Below are positions 24,689-33,466 of a stretch of DNA of 64,000 nucleotides, one piece after another (the stretch's first letter is position 1; every line of letters begins with the position of its first letter). The stretch comes from Streptomyces olivochromogenes. Its GTDB lineage: Bacteria > Actinomycetota > Actinomycetes > Streptomycetales > Streptomycetaceae. The notes beneath the pieces were generated by a model. The model was not told the origin of the DNA. It made no database searches and saw only the letters and a program-made list of their open reading frames with translations. Where the stretch lies: assembly GCF_001514115.1 (NCBI RefSeq), contig NZ_KQ948456.1:1-64000 (forward strand), read 5' to 3'. Position numbers and translations under genes: made by a program.

Positions 24689-25499
24689 GAACCTGACGTT
24701 GATCGACAGCTGGCCCGTTCCCACGGCCGCGGCGGCCGTCGTCCGTGCAGACGGGGCGGTACTCGGGAGCCATGGGCCGGTCACCCACCGCTTCCCCTTG
24801 GCCTCGGTCACCAAGCCTCTTGCCGCGTACGCCGCGCTCGTCGCGTACGAGGAGGGGGCGATCGAGCTCGACGAGCCTGCCGGGCCGGCCGGGTCGACGG
24901 TTCGTCATCTTCTCGCGCACACCTCCGGGCTCGCGTTCGACGAGCACCGGGTGACGGCCGCGCCCGGGGAACGGCGGTTGTACTCCAACGCCGGGTTCGA
25001 GGTGCTCGGGGACCATGTCGCCAAGGCGACCGACATCCCCTTCGGGGAGTATCTGCGGCAGGCGGTGCTGGAGCCGCTGGGGATGACGAGGACGTCGCTG
25101 GACGGCTCGCCCGCGAGGGACGGGGTGTCGACGGTGGCGGACCTGGTGCGTTTCGTGGCCGAGGTGCAGGCGCCGCGGCTGCTCGACCCGCGTACGGTCC
25201 TGGAGGCCATGACCGTCCAGTACCCCGGTACGAAGGGTGTGCTGCCCGGGTACGGTCACCAGAACCCCAACGACTGGGGGCTCGGCTTCGAGATCCGCGA
25301 CTCCAAGTCCCCCCACTGGACGGGGGTTTCCTCCTCGCCCCGGACCTTCGGTCACTTCGGGCAGTCCGGTACGTTCCTGTGGATCGACCCGGTGGCGGGC
25401 GCGGCGTGCGTCGCCCTCACGGACCGCGCGTTCGGCCCCTGGGCAGCGGAAGCGTGGACCCCGTTCACGGACACTGTGCTGACGGCCCTACGAGCCTGA
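24687..25499 (+). CDS. Serine hydrolase (class C beta-lactamase-like), 5' end displaced
   Basis: A 270-residue beta-lactamase/transpeptidase-like protein. The SxxK nucleophile is in PLASVTKPLA; the YxN motif is LYSNAGF; a FGHFGQSGTF segment stands for the HxG/KTG motif. Signal sequence is absent, so it is cytoplasmic. The mobile element has cut the original start (see 22543). Present expression could use GTG 24687, which is the first retained codon and has AAGGA (24677-24681) supplied by the element five bases upstream, or ATG 24654 inside the element. The enzyme body appears intact. Confidence 0.85.
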   Translation: MNLTLIDSWPVPTAAAAVVRADGAVLGSHGPVTHRFPLASVTKPLAAYAALVAYEEGAIELDEPAGPAGSTVRHLLAHTSGLAFDEHRVTAAPGERRLYSNAGFEVLGDHVAKATDIPFGEYLRQAVLEPLGMTRTSLDGSPARDGVSTVADLVRFVAEVQAPRLLDPRTVLEAMTVQYPGTKGVLPGYGHQNPNDWGLGFEIRDSKSPHWTGVSSSPRTFGHFGQSGTFLWIDPVAGAACVALTDRAFGPWAAEAWTPFTDTVLTALRA

Positions 25500-25511
25500 T
25501 CCCACCGTTTT

Positions 25512-25757
25512 CCTCGCCCCCGCCGCCCCTACCCGTCCCACCCTTGGGAGCTCCGCCCCCAAACCCCCGCCCGGCCTGAACGGCCTCGTCCTCAAACGCC
25601 GGACAGGCTGAAAGCCTTTAGGGGCGCGGGGAACTGCGCGACCAGCCCCCACCGGCCCGCAGCCAAACGAATCGGACGAGCGGGGGATCCGGGGCGCAGC
25701 CCCGGCCTTAGGGGCGCGGGGAACTGCGCGAACGGCCCCCACCGGCCCGCAGCCGAA
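25512..25757. repeat. Composite Streptomyces intergenic repeat
   Basis: Three modules occur in order: a C-rich module with gagctccgccccc (25512-25560), 'ggcctgaacggcctcgtcct' continuing to the cgccggacaggctg end (25572-25610), and the palindromic ggggcgcggggaactgcgcg module (25619-25665), repeated at 25709-25757. The same module order occurs at 43146-43490. It lies between convergent genes. Confidence 0.85.
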
Positions 25758-25771
25758 GAACCGCCCGGGGG

Positions 25772-26431
25772 TCAGATCGTGGGGGTCATCTCCCACAGGA
25801 GTAGTTCCGCGGGGGCTCCCGCTACCGCTTCCAGGTCCTTGGAGTCGGTGATGCGGGCCGCGTCGCCGGGGCCCAACTCATCGCCGTTCAGGAGTACTTC
25901 GCCGCGGACGACATGGACGTACACGAATCCGCCGTCCGGCACCGCCGTCCGCTCCCCCGCCGCCAGCCTCCGCACATGAAGCATCGCCCCGGCCTCGGGG
26001 ACGGCGTACGGCGTGGAGTCGGCGATGCCGTGGACGACCTCGTAGGACGGTTCGCCGCCGGGTGACAGCGGCGCCAGCCACATCTGGACGAAGACGAGGG
26101 GGACCGAGCCGTCGTTGCGTTCCACGTGACGGACGCCGCCCGCGGAGCTGAGGCGCTGGACGTCCCCGGGGCGGACCACCGACTCGTGGCCCGCCGAGTC
26201 GCGGTGGGTCAGCTCCCCCTCCACCACCCACGTGACGATCTCGGTGTGGCTGTGCGGGTGCTCGTCGAAGCCGGCGCCGGGCGCGAGCCACTCCTCGTTG
26301 CAGGCGATCACCGCACCGAAGCGGAGGTTGTCGGGGTCGTAGTGCGGTCCGAAGGAGAAGGCGTGGAAGGAGGTGATCCCGGCGTCCGGGTCACCTCCGT
26401 GGTAGCGCTCGTCCGCGCGCCGTACGTCCAT
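25772..26431 (-). CDS. Pirin-family cupin protein
   Basis: The 219-residue bicupin protein has the pirin metal site: HPHSHTEIVTWVVEGELTHRDS holds the His residues and Glu that bind Fe2+. Pirins act as redox-responsive cofactors or quercetin 2,3-dioxygenases; Streptomyces pirins have been tied to acyl-CoA dehydrogenase modulation, which would suit its place beside the fatty acid genes. ATG 26431 (MDVRRADERYHGG) is the family start; the long open frame upstream is antisense to fasR. It is divergent from fasR. Confidence 0.88.
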   Translation of the reverse strand: MDVRRADERYHGGDPDAGITSFHAFSFGPHYDPDNLRFGAVIACNEEWLAPGAGFDEHPHSHTEIVTWVVEGELTHRDSAGHESVVRPGDVQRLSSAGGVRHVERNDGSVPLVFVQMWLAPLSPGGEPSYEVVHGIADSTPYAVPEAGAMLHVRRLAAGERTAVPDGGFVYVHVVRGEVLLNGDELGPGDAARITDSKDLEAVAGAPAELLLWEMTPTI

Positions 26432-26563
26432 CAGATCCGCTCGTTCCGCCGTCGTCGCCGTACGTCCGTCACAACGGACACCGTAGACCCGCCCCAGGCC
26501 CTCCCCCCGCCTACTTGCGACCCGCCGCCGCACGCCTGCGTCCTGATAAGGCAGTCTTGTCCC

Positions 26564-27769
26564 GTGCCCGAACCCGAATCCAGCAACACCGAGCGCCCAG
26601 CGCACGACATCCACGCACACTCCGCGACCCTGAAGCGGCTGGAGAAGTCCTCCGGCAGTCTCGCCGCCCAGGCCATCGCGCGGATGGACGAGACGCTGCC
26701 GTGGTACCGGGCCATGCCACCGGAGAACCGTTCCTGGATCGGGCTCGTCGCTCAGGCCGGTATCGCGGCCTTCACCGAGTGGTTCCGGCACCCGAACGCC
26801 CCGCAGGCCATCTCCACGGATGTGTTCGGGACCGCGCCACGCGAGCTGACCAGGGCGATCACCCTGCGGCAGACCGTGGAGATGGTGCGGACGACCATCG
26901 AGGTCATGGAGAGCGCGATCGACGAGGTCGCCGCCCCGGGAGACGAGTCCGTACTGCGCGAGGCGCTGCTCGTGTACGCCCGGGAGATCGCCTTCGCCAC
27001 CGCCCAGGTGTACGCGCAGGCCGCCGAGGCCCGGGGCGCCTGGGACGCCCGCCTCGAATCGCTCGTCGTGAACGCCGTGCTCTCCGGCGAGGCCGACGAG
27101 GGTGCCGTCAGCCGGGCCGCCGCCCTCGGGTGGAACTCGCCCGAACATGTCTGCGTGGTGCTGGGTACGGCGCCCGACGGTGACAGCGAGCTGACGGTCG
27201 AGGCGATCCGGCGGGCGGCCCGGCACGCCAAGCTGCAGGTGCTCACCGGTGTGCTCGGGGACCGGCTCGTGGTCATCGCGGGGGGTAACAACAATCCCCT
27301 CGGGGTCGCGAAGTCGTTGATCGGGCCGTACGCCGCCGGGCCCGTCGTCGCGGGGCCGATCGTGCCCGATCTGCTCGCCGCGACCCGCTCCGCGCAGGCC
27401 GCCGCCGCCGGGCTGAAGGCGTGTTTCGCCTGGCAGGACGCCCCGCGCCCGGTTCTGGCGGACGATCTGCTGCCGGAGCGCGCGATCGCCTCGGACCCCT
27501 CGGCCCGCGAGCAACTGGTGGAGGAGATCTACAGACCGCTTGAAGAAGCCGGCTCCGCGCTGCTGGAAACGCTCAGTGTCTATCTGGAACAGGCGAGCAG
27601 CCTCGAAGGCGCGGCCCGGATGCTCTTCGTTCACCCCAACACCGTGCGCTACCGGCTCCGACGTGTGACTGACGTCACCGGTTGGTCGCCTTCGGATGTA
27701 CGATCCGCCTTCACACTACGGATCGCGCTGATCCTGGGGCGTCTGGCCGATGGGGATCCTCAAACCTAG
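26564..27769 (+). CDS. fasR: FasR, transcriptional activator of fatty acid synthesis genes
   Basis: The 401-residue PucR/CdaR-type regulator has a GGDEF-like central domain and the C-terminal HTH ASSLEGAARMLFVHPNTVRY followed by RLRRVTDVTGW. In S. coelicolor the orthologue next to fabD is FasR, which activates the fabD-fabH-acpP-fabF operon; the identical location here supports the same role. Start GTG 26564 gives VPEPESSNTERP; the longer frame upstream overlaps the pirin promoter. It ends 89 bp before fabD, whose promoter lies in that gap. Confidence 0.93.
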   Translation: MPEPESSNTERPAHDIHAHSATLKRLEKSSGSLAAQAIARMDETLPWYRAMPPENRSWIGLVAQAGIAAFTEWFRHPNAPQAISTDVFGTAPRELTRAITLRQTVEMVRTTIEVMESAIDEVAAPGDESVLREALLVYAREIAFATAQVYAQAAEARGAWDARLESLVVNAVLSGEADEGAVSRAAALGWNSPEHVCVVLGTAPDGDSELTVEAIRRAARHAKLQVLTGVLGDRLVVIAGGNNNPLGVAKSLIGPYAAGPVVAGPIVPDLLAATRSAQAAAAGLKACFAWQDAPRPVLADDLLPERAIASDPSAREQLVEEIYRPLEEAGSALLETLSVYLEQASSLEGAARMLFVHPNTVRYRLRRVTDVTGWSPSDVRSAFTLRIALILGRLADGDPQT

Positions 27770-27785
27770 GCTTTTGTCGGGGCTC

Positions 27786-27791
27786 TACAAT
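27786..27791 (+). promoter_or_regulatory. Candidate -10 of the fab operon promoter
   Basis: TACAAT stands alone between fasR and fabD with no good -35 at 17-18 bp. A weak -35 fits a promoter that needs the activator FasR. It would give a leader of about 60 bases for fabD. Confidence 0.5.
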
Positions 27792-27858
27792 TCCCCTTCG
27801 TGTTCTTCGTCCCTGTCCCCACGGGCGGCCGTGGCCGTCCACAAGAGAGAGTGTGAGA

Positions 27859-28785
27859 GTGCTCGTACTCGTCGCTCCCGGCCAGGGCGCTCAGACGCCT
27901 GGCTTCCTGACCCCTTGGCTCGATCTCCCCGGTGCCGCCGACCGCCTCGCCGCGTGGTCGGACGCCATCGGGCTCGACCTTGCCCGCTACGGCACCCAGG
28001 CAGACGCGGACGAGATCCGGGACACGGCTGTCGCGCAGCCGCTCCTGGTCGCCGCCGGTCTCCTCTCCGCCGCCGCGCTCGGTGACGTCGCCGAGCTCGG
28101 CCCCGGTGCCGTCGCGGGTCACAGTGTCGGTGAGATCACCGCCGCCGCGTTCGCGGGCGTGCTCGACGCCACGACCGCGCTGAAGCTCGTGCGCACCCGG
28201 GGTCTGGCGATGGCCGAGGCCGCCGCGATCACCGAGACCGGTATGTCGGCGCTGCTCGGCGGAGACCCCGAGACCACGGTCCCGCACCTGGAGAAGCTCG
28301 GCCTGACCCCGGCGAACGTGAACGGCGGGGGCCAGATCGTGGCCGCCGGGACGCTGGAGCAGCTGGCCGCCCTGGAGGCGGACAAGCCCGAGGGCGTCCG
28401 CCGCGTGGTGGCCCTGAAGGTCGCCGGCGCGTTCCACACGCACCACATGGCACCCGCGGTCGAGACGCTGGCACGAGCCGCCGAGGGCCTGAGCCCCGTG
28501 GACCCGAAGATCGCGTACGTCTCGAACAAGGACGGCAAGGCCGTCACGACCGGCGCCGAGGTCGTGCAGCGACTGGTCGGCCAGGTCGCGAACCCGGTCC
28601 GCTGGGACCTGTGCATGGAGACCTTCCAGGAACTCGGCGCGACCGCGCTGATCGAGGTCTGCCCGGGCGGCACCCTGACCGGGCTCGCCAAGCGCGCGCT
28701 GCCGGGTGTGAAGACCCTGGCGCTGAAGACCCCCGACGACCTCGACGCGGCTCGCGCGCTCATCGCCGAGCACGCCTCCGCCTAA
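27859..28785 (+). CDS. fabD: Malonyl-CoA:ACP transacylase FabD
   Basis: The 308-residue enzyme transfers malonyl from CoA to AcpP for type II fatty acid synthesis. The GQGAQ oxyanion-loop motif is at residues 8-12 and the nucleophile is in GHSVGEIT (S89); the catalytic His lies in FHTHHM. The start codon is ambiguous: GTG 27859 (VLVLVAPGQG) has GAGAG about eight bases upstream and matches the family start, while GTG 27853 would be too close to it. It is the first gene of the fab operon and is 14 bp from fabH. Confidence 0.95.
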   Translation: MLVLVAPGQGAQTPGFLTPWLDLPGAADRLAAWSDAIGLDLARYGTQADADEIRDTAVAQPLLVAAGLLSAAALGDVAELGPGAVAGHSVGEITAAAFAGVLDATTALKLVRTRGLAMAEAAAITETGMSALLGGDPETTVPHLEKLGLTPANVNGGGQIVAAGTLEQLAALEADKPEGVRRVVALKVAGAFHTHHMAPAVETLARAAEGLSPVDPKIAYVSNKDGKAVTTGAEVVQRLVGQVANPVRWDLCMETFQELGATALIEVCPGGTLTGLAKRALPGVKTLALKTPDDLDAARALIAEHASA

Positions 28786-28799
28786 GGAGCCGACAGAGC

Positions 28800-29831
28800 A
28801 TGTCGAAGATCAGGCCCAGCAAGGGCGCCCCGTACGCGCGGATCCTGGGTGTGGGCGGCTACCGTCCCGTCCGGGTCGTGCCGAACGAGGTGATCCTCGA
28901 GACGATCGACTCCTCCGACGAATGGATCCGCTCGCGCTCCGGCATCGAGACCCGGCACTGGGCCTCCGACGAGGAGACCGTCGCCGCGATGTCGATCGAG
29001 GCGTCCGGCAAGGCCATCGCCGACGCCGGGATCAACGCCGACCAGATCAGCGCCGTGGTCGTCTCGACCGTCTCGCACTTCAGCCAGACTCCGGCCGTCG
29101 CGACGGAGATCGCCGACAAGCTCGGCACGCAGAAGGCCGCCGCCTTCGACATCTCGGCCGGCTGCGCGGGCTTCGGCTACGGCCTCACGCTCGCCAAGGG
29201 CATGATCGTCGAGGGTTCGGCGGAGTACGTCCTCGTCATCGGCGTGGAGCGGCTGTCCGACCTGACCGACCTGGAGGACCGTGCGACGGCCTTCCTGTTC
29301 GGTGACGGCGCGGGCGCGGTCGTCGTGGGCCCCTCCGAGGAGCCGCACATCGGCCCGACCGTGTGGGGCAGCGAGGGCGACAAGGCCGGCACGATCAAGC
29401 AGACCGTGCCGTGGGACCGTTTCCGCATCGGCGACGTGTCGGAGCTTCCGCTCGACTCCAAGGGCGAGATCAAGTTCCCTGCAATCACGCAGGAGGGCCA
29501 GGCGGTGTTCCGCTGGGCCGTGTTCGAGATGGCGAAGGTCGCCCAGCAGGCGCTGGACGCGGCCGGAATCACCGCGGACGACCTGGACGTCTTCATTCCC
29601 CACCAGGCCAACGAGCGGATCATCGACTCGATGGTGAAGACGTTGAAACTGCCGCAGCACGTCACGGTCGCGCGTGACGTACGCACCACCGGCAACACCT
29701 CGGCCGCCTCGATCCCGCTCGCGATGGAGCGGCTTCTGGCGACCGGCGAGGCGAAGAGCGGCGACACCGCGCTCGTCATCGGCTTCGGGGCGGGTCTCGT
29801 GTACGCCGCGACGGTCGTTACCCTCCCCTAG
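28800..29831 (+). CDS. fabH: 3-oxoacyl-ACP synthase III FabH
   Basis: The 343-residue thiolase-fold enzyme condenses a starter acyl-CoA with malonyl-ACP, the first step of fatty acid elongation; Streptomyces FabH prefers branched starters, which yields iso/anteiso acids. The catalytic triad is visible: C122 in ISAGCAGFGYG, H268 in FIPHQANERI, N299 in TTGNTSAAS. GGAG precedes ATG 28800 by ten bases. It is the second gene of the fab operon. Confidence 0.96.
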   Translation: MSKIRPSKGAPYARILGVGGYRPVRVVPNEVILETIDSSDEWIRSRSGIETRHWASDEETVAAMSIEASGKAIADAGINADQISAVVVSTVSHFSQTPAVATEIADKLGTQKAAAFDISAGCAGFGYGLTLAKGMIVEGSAEYVLVIGVERLSDLTDLEDRATAFLFGDGAGAVVVGPSEEPHIGPTVWGSEGDKAGTIKQTVPWDRFRIGDVSELPLDSKGEIKFPAITQEGQAVFRWAVFEMAKVAQQALDAAGITADDLDVFIPHQANERIIDSMVKTLKLPQHVTVARDVRTTGNTSAASIPLAMERLLATGEAKSGDTALVIGFGAGLVYAATVVTLP

Positions 29832-29908
29832 GCACTCCGTGCCGGATCATCCGGTCCGTACGGAATACCGCCAACCCTCTCTGGATACACACCGAAGGAG
29901 CGCCTGAC

Positions 29909-30157
29909 ATGGCCGCCACTCAGGAAGAGATCGTCGAAGGTCTCGCCGAGATCGTGAACGAGATCGCCGGGATCCCCACCGAGGACGTCCAGCTGGACAA
30001 GTCCTTCACCGACGACCTGGACGTCGACTCGCTGTCCATGGTCGAGGTCGTCGTCGCCGCCGAAGAGCGCTTCGACGTCAAGATCCCGGACGACGACGTC
30101 AAGAACCTCAAGACCGTCGGCGACGCGACCGACTACATCCTCAAGCACCAGGCCTGA
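29909..30157 (+). CDS. acpP: Acyl carrier protein of fatty acid synthesis
   Basis: The 82-residue acidic four-helix protein carries the 4'-phosphopantetheine attachment motif DVDSLSMVE, with S41 as the modified residue. It carries acyl intermediates between FabD, FabH and FabF. AAGGAG is eight bases before the ATG. It lies between fabH and fabF as in other Streptomyces. Confidence 0.97.
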   Translation: MAATQEEIVEGLAEIVNEIAGIPTEDVQLDKSFTDDLDVDSLSMVEVVVAAEERFDVKIPDDDVKNLKTVGDATDYILKHQA

Positions 30158-30263
30158 TCCAGCGATCGGGCCCGGTTCGCCAGGCCCGGTCCACCGATCA
30201 GTCCGTTGCCCCGCCACCCGGCGGTGGCGCCGCTGAATCCTCGTATTTGGAGAAAGAATTCCC

Positions 30264-31535
30264 GTGAGCTCGACCAATCGCACCGTGGTCGTCACCGGTA
30301 TCGGCGCAACCACACCGCTGGGTGGCGACGCAGCCTCTACCTGGGAGGGCCTCGTCGCCGGCAAGTCCGGTGTCCGCGCCCTGGAGCAGGACTGGGCCGC
30401 CGACCAGGCGGTCCGTATCGCGGCGCAGATCGCCGTGGAGCCGGGCGAGGTCATCCCCCGCCCGCAGGCCCGCCGTCTCGACCGTTCGGCGCAGTTCGCC
30501 CTGATCGCCGCCAAGGAAGCCTGGGCCGACGCCGGTTTCACCGACAAGGCAGGCGACGACGCCTCCGTCGACCCGGACCGGCTCGGCACCGTCATCGCCT
30601 CCGGCATCGGTGGCGTGACGACGCTGCTCGACCAGTACGACGTGCTCAAGGAGAAGGGCGTCCGCCGCGTCTCCCCGCACACCGTTCCCATGCTCATGCC
30701 GAACGGCCCGTCCGCCAACGTGGGCCTGCTCGTCGGCGCCCGCGCCGGTGTGCACACCCCCGTCTCCGCCTGCGCCTCGGGCGCCGAGGCCATCGGCTAC
30801 GCCATCGAGATGATCCGCACCGGGCGCGCCGACGTCGTCGTCGCCGGTGGTACGGAGGCGGCGATCCACCCGCTGCCCATCGCCGCGTTCGGCAACATGA
30901 TGGCGATGTCCAAGAACAACGACGACCCGCAGGGCGCCTCGCGCCCCTACGACGTCGCCCGTGACGGCTTCGTCCTCGGTGAGGGCGCCGGCGTCCTCGT
31001 CCTGGAGTCCGCCGAGCACGCCGCCAAGCGCGGGGCCCGGGTGTACGCGGAGGCGGTCGGCCAGGGCATCTCCGCCGACGGCCACGACATCGTGCAGCCG
31101 GAGCCGGAGGGGCGTGGCATCTCCCACGCCCTGCAGAACCTGCTCGACAACACCGACCTGGACCCGGCCGAGATCGTGCACGTGAACGCGCACGCGACCT
31201 CGACGCCCGCCGGTGACGTGGCGGAACTGAAGGCGCTGCGCAAGGTCTTCGGCGACGACGCCGACCACATGGCGGTCTCCGCGACCAAGTCGATGACCGG
31301 TCATCTCCTCGGTGGCGCGGGGGGTGTGGAGTCGGTGGCGTCGGTGCTGGCGCTGTACAACCGGATCGCTCCGCCGACCATCAACGTCGAGAACCTCGAC
31401 CCCGAGGCCGAGGCGAACGCCGACATCGTGCGCGGGGAGGCTCGCAAGCTGCCTGTCGAGGGCCGCATCGCCGCCCTGAACGACTCGTTCGGGTTCGGTG
31501 GGCACAACGTGGTGCTGGCGTTCCGTACGATCTGA
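30264..31535 (+). CDS. fabF: 3-oxoacyl-ACP synthase II FabF
   Basis: The 423-residue ketosynthase elongates acyl-ACP with malonyl-ACP. The catalytic Cys is C170 (VSACASGAEA); the two His are in HVNAHATSTPAGD and MTGHLLGGAG, with Lys in SATKSMTG. GTG 30264 follows GGAGAAAG. It is the last gene of the fab operon; a strong terminator begins 30 bp after its stop. Confidence 0.96.
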   Translation: MSSTNRTVVVTGIGATTPLGGDAASTWEGLVAGKSGVRALEQDWAADQAVRIAAQIAVEPGEVIPRPQARRLDRSAQFALIAAKEAWADAGFTDKAGDDASVDPDRLGTVIASGIGGVTTLLDQYDVLKEKGVRRVSPHTVPMLMPNGPSANVGLLVGARAGVHTPVSACASGAEAIGYAIEMIRTGRADVVVAGGTEAAIHPLPIAAFGNMMAMSKNNDDPQGASRPYDVARDGFVLGEGAGVLVLESAEHAAKRGARVYAEAVGQGISADGHDIVQPEPEGRGISHALQNLLDNTDLDPAEIVHVNAHATSTPAGDVAELKALRKVFGDDADHMAVSATKSMTGHLLGGAGGVESVASVLALYNRIAPPTINVENLDPEAEANADIVRGEARKLPVEGRIAALNDSFGFGGHNVVLAFRTI

Positions 31536-31564
31536 ATTCGGCCGTAGGTGTACTGAACCGACGT

Positions 31565-31597
31565 GTGGCCCGGACTCCCTCTCGGAGTCCGGGCCAC
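31565..31597 (+). terminator. Rho-independent terminator of the fab operon
   Basis: GTGGCCCGGACTCC (31565-31578) pairs perfectly with GGAGTCCGGGCCAC (31584-31597) around a five-base loop and is followed by ATCTGTTTGT. It is one of the strongest hairpins in the window. Confidence 0.9.
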
Positions 31598-31710
31598 ATC
31601 TGTTTGTCGGTCGGGGGCGGGGCGGTGGGGGCTGGGCGCGCCCACGCGGCGGAGCCGCATATGTCACAGCCCCGCGCCCCTAAAAGCTTCCCCGCACGCC
31701 CGTTGTCAGG

Positions 31711-32205
31711 TCAGACCACCTGGTGGAGCCAGCGGACCGGGGCGCCCTCTCCCGCGTAGCGGAAGGGTTCCAGTTCGTCGTCCCAGGGCTTGCCCAGGAG
31801 TTTGGCGAGGTCGGACTCCAGGTCGCTCTCGCCGCGCTGGGAGCGCAGGAGGGCGGCGCGCAGACGGTCCTCGGGGATCAGGATGTCGCCGTGGATTCCG
31901 GTGACGGCGTGGAAGATGCCCAGTTCGGGGGTGCAGCTGTAGCGCTCGCCCTCGGCCGTGGGGCAGGGCTCGGCGGTGACCTCGAAGCGCAGCATCTGCC
32001 AGCCGCGCAGCGCGGAGGCCAGCTTGGAGGCGGTGCCCACCTCGCCCTTCCAGGAGAACTCGGATCTCCAGGTGCCCGGCGCGGCGGGCTGCCGGATCCA
32101 GTCGAGGTTGACGCGGGTACCGAGCACGCCCGCGACCGCCCACTCGACGTGCGGGCACAGCGCGCGGGGCGCGGAGTGCACGTAGAGAACTCCACGTGTC
32201 GTCAC
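31711..32205 (-). CDS. DUF3145 family protein
   Basis: The 164-residue protein (MTTRGVLYVHSAPRALCPHVEW, LDWIRQPAAPGTWRSEFSW, ELGIFHAVTGIHGDILIPEDRL, ELEPFRYAGEGAPVRWLHQVV) matches the actinobacterial DUF3145 family, conserved next to fabF in Streptomyces. Function unknown; there are several conserved Trp and two Cys but no signal peptide. Start GTG 32205 has GGAGG five bases upstream. It is convergent with the fab operon. Confidence 0.9.
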   Translation of the reverse strand: MTTRGVLYVHSAPRALCPHVEWAVAGVLGTRVNLDWIRQPAAPGTWRSEFSWKGEVGTASKLASALRGWQMLRFEVTAEPCPTAEGERYSCTPELGIFHAVTGIHGDILIPEDRLRAALLRSQRGESDLESDLAKLLGKPWDDELEPFRYAGEGAPVRWLHQVV

Positions 32206-32410
32206 TGGGGCCTCCGGACAGAGCGAGACATCTTGTAACTTAGCGGAAAGGCAGTGGCAGGGCGGCCACGTGGCGAGGCTACCGTGCGGCGGCGCAAGGA
32301 GTGTGACGTACCGTCGGTCCCAGCGCCCAGAAACATTGAGGTTTCACCCAAGGGGACGCGGTGCGACCGGTCGCGTACTGCGGGGTGTCGGCCAACCGTG
32401 TCGCATCGGT

Positions 32411-32501
32411 GCGGAGCAATGGTGCTGAGCAATGGTGCGGAGCGATGGTGCGGAGCGATGGTGCTGAGCGATGGTGCTGAGCGATGGTGCTGAGTAATCG
32501 T
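32411..32501. repeat. Seven 13-bp tandem repeats upstream of the SGNH lipoprotein gene
   Basis: Seven head-to-tail 13-bp units with consensus gctgagcgatggt, varying at two or three positions (32411, 32424, 32437, 32450, 32463, 32476, 32489). They end 25 bp before the ATG at 32527 and so lie in the promoter or leader. Confidence 0.92.
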
Positions 32502-32526
32502 GCTTGACGAACGAGGGGACCAGGGG

Positions 32527-33429
32527 ATGCGTCACAGGAGTCATCGATCTCGGGCCGCCCTCGCCATCGCGTCGGCGGCTCTCCTGGGCGTCTCCGTCGC
32601 CGGCTGCGACGCCGTCGGTGACAACTCCCCGGCGCCCCGGGGCACGACGGCCAAGGCGCTCCCGAAGCCGACCCCCACCTGGGACCGCAGCCCGACGTCG
32701 ATGGCGGCGGTCGGGGACTCGATCACCCGCGGCTTCGACGCGTGCACCGTGCTGTCCGACTGCCCGGAGGTGTCCTGGGCGACCGGCAGCGACACGAAGG
32801 TCAAGAGCCTCGCCGTACGGCTGCTCGGGCAGGCCGGGGCCGCCGAGCGCAGCTGGAACTACGCGGTGACCGGTGCCAGGATGGCGGATCTCCCCGACCA
32901 GATGGCACAGGCCGTCACGAACAAGCCGGAGCTGGTGACCGTGATGGCGGGCGCGAACGACGCCTGCCGCTCGTCGGTGTCGGCCATGACCCCCGTCGCC
33001 GAGTTCCGCTCCGAGTTCCAGGACGCCATGGACACGCTGCGCGAGGCGCTGCCCAAGACCCAGGTGTACGTGTCGAGCGTGCCGGATCTGAAGCGGCTCT
33101 GGTCCGAGGGACGGGACAACGCGCTGGGCAAGCAGATCTGGAAGCTGGGTATCTGCCCCTCGATGCTCGGCGACGCGGACTCCCTGACCACGGCGGCGAT
33201 GCGGCGGCGCACGACGGTGCAGGACCGGGTGGAGGCGTACAACCAGGTCCTGAAAGAGGTGTGCGCCAAGGACCAGCACTGCCGCTTCGACGGGGGCGCG
33301 GTCTTCGACTACCGCTTCGGCACGGACCAGCTGAGCCACTGGGACTGGTTCCACCCGAGCAGGGACGGACAGGCGCGGCTCGCGGAGATGGCCTATCGGG
33401 TGGTGACGGCGACGAAGCCGGTCAGCTAG
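32527..33429 (+). CDS. SGNH/GDSL hydrolase lipoprotein
   Basis: The 300-residue protein has a lipoprotein signal (AALLGVSVAGCDAV, lipobox V-A-G-C), so it is anchored outside the membrane. SGNH block I is AVGDSITRGFD (Ser nucleophile), the Asn is in MAGANDAC, and block V is FHPSRDGQ (Asp/His side). Esterase or lipase activity on extracellular substrate is expected. Start ATG 32527 follows GGGGA. The seven 13-bp repeats immediately upstream may affect its expression. Confidence 0.88.
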   Translation: MRHRSHRSRAALAIASAALLGVSVAGCDAVGDNSPAPRGTTAKALPKPTPTWDRSPTSMAAVGDSITRGFDACTVLSDCPEVSWATGSDTKVKSLAVRLLGQAGAAERSWNYAVTGARMADLPDQMAQAVTNKPELVTVMAGANDACRSSVSAMTPVAEFRSEFQDAMDTLREALPKTQVYVSSVPDLKRLWSEGRDNALGKQIWKLGICPSMLGDADSLTTAAMRRRTTVQDRVEAYNQVLKEVCAKDQHCRFDGGAVFDYRFGTDQLSHWDWFHPSRDGQARLAEMAYRVVTATKPVS

Positions 33430-33466
33430 GGCCCCTCGTTCGGATCCTTGGCCTAGGCTTTCGATC

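Noticed and set aside
26126..26563. Upstream extension of the fasR frame
   Set aside because: It overlaps the pirin gene antisense and the divergent promoter region; FasR homology begins near GTG 26564.
32411..32501. CRISPR array
   Set aside because: The 13-bp repeats are contiguous without spacers, and no cas gene is nearby; the same holds for the arrays at 9051, 18011 and 53027.
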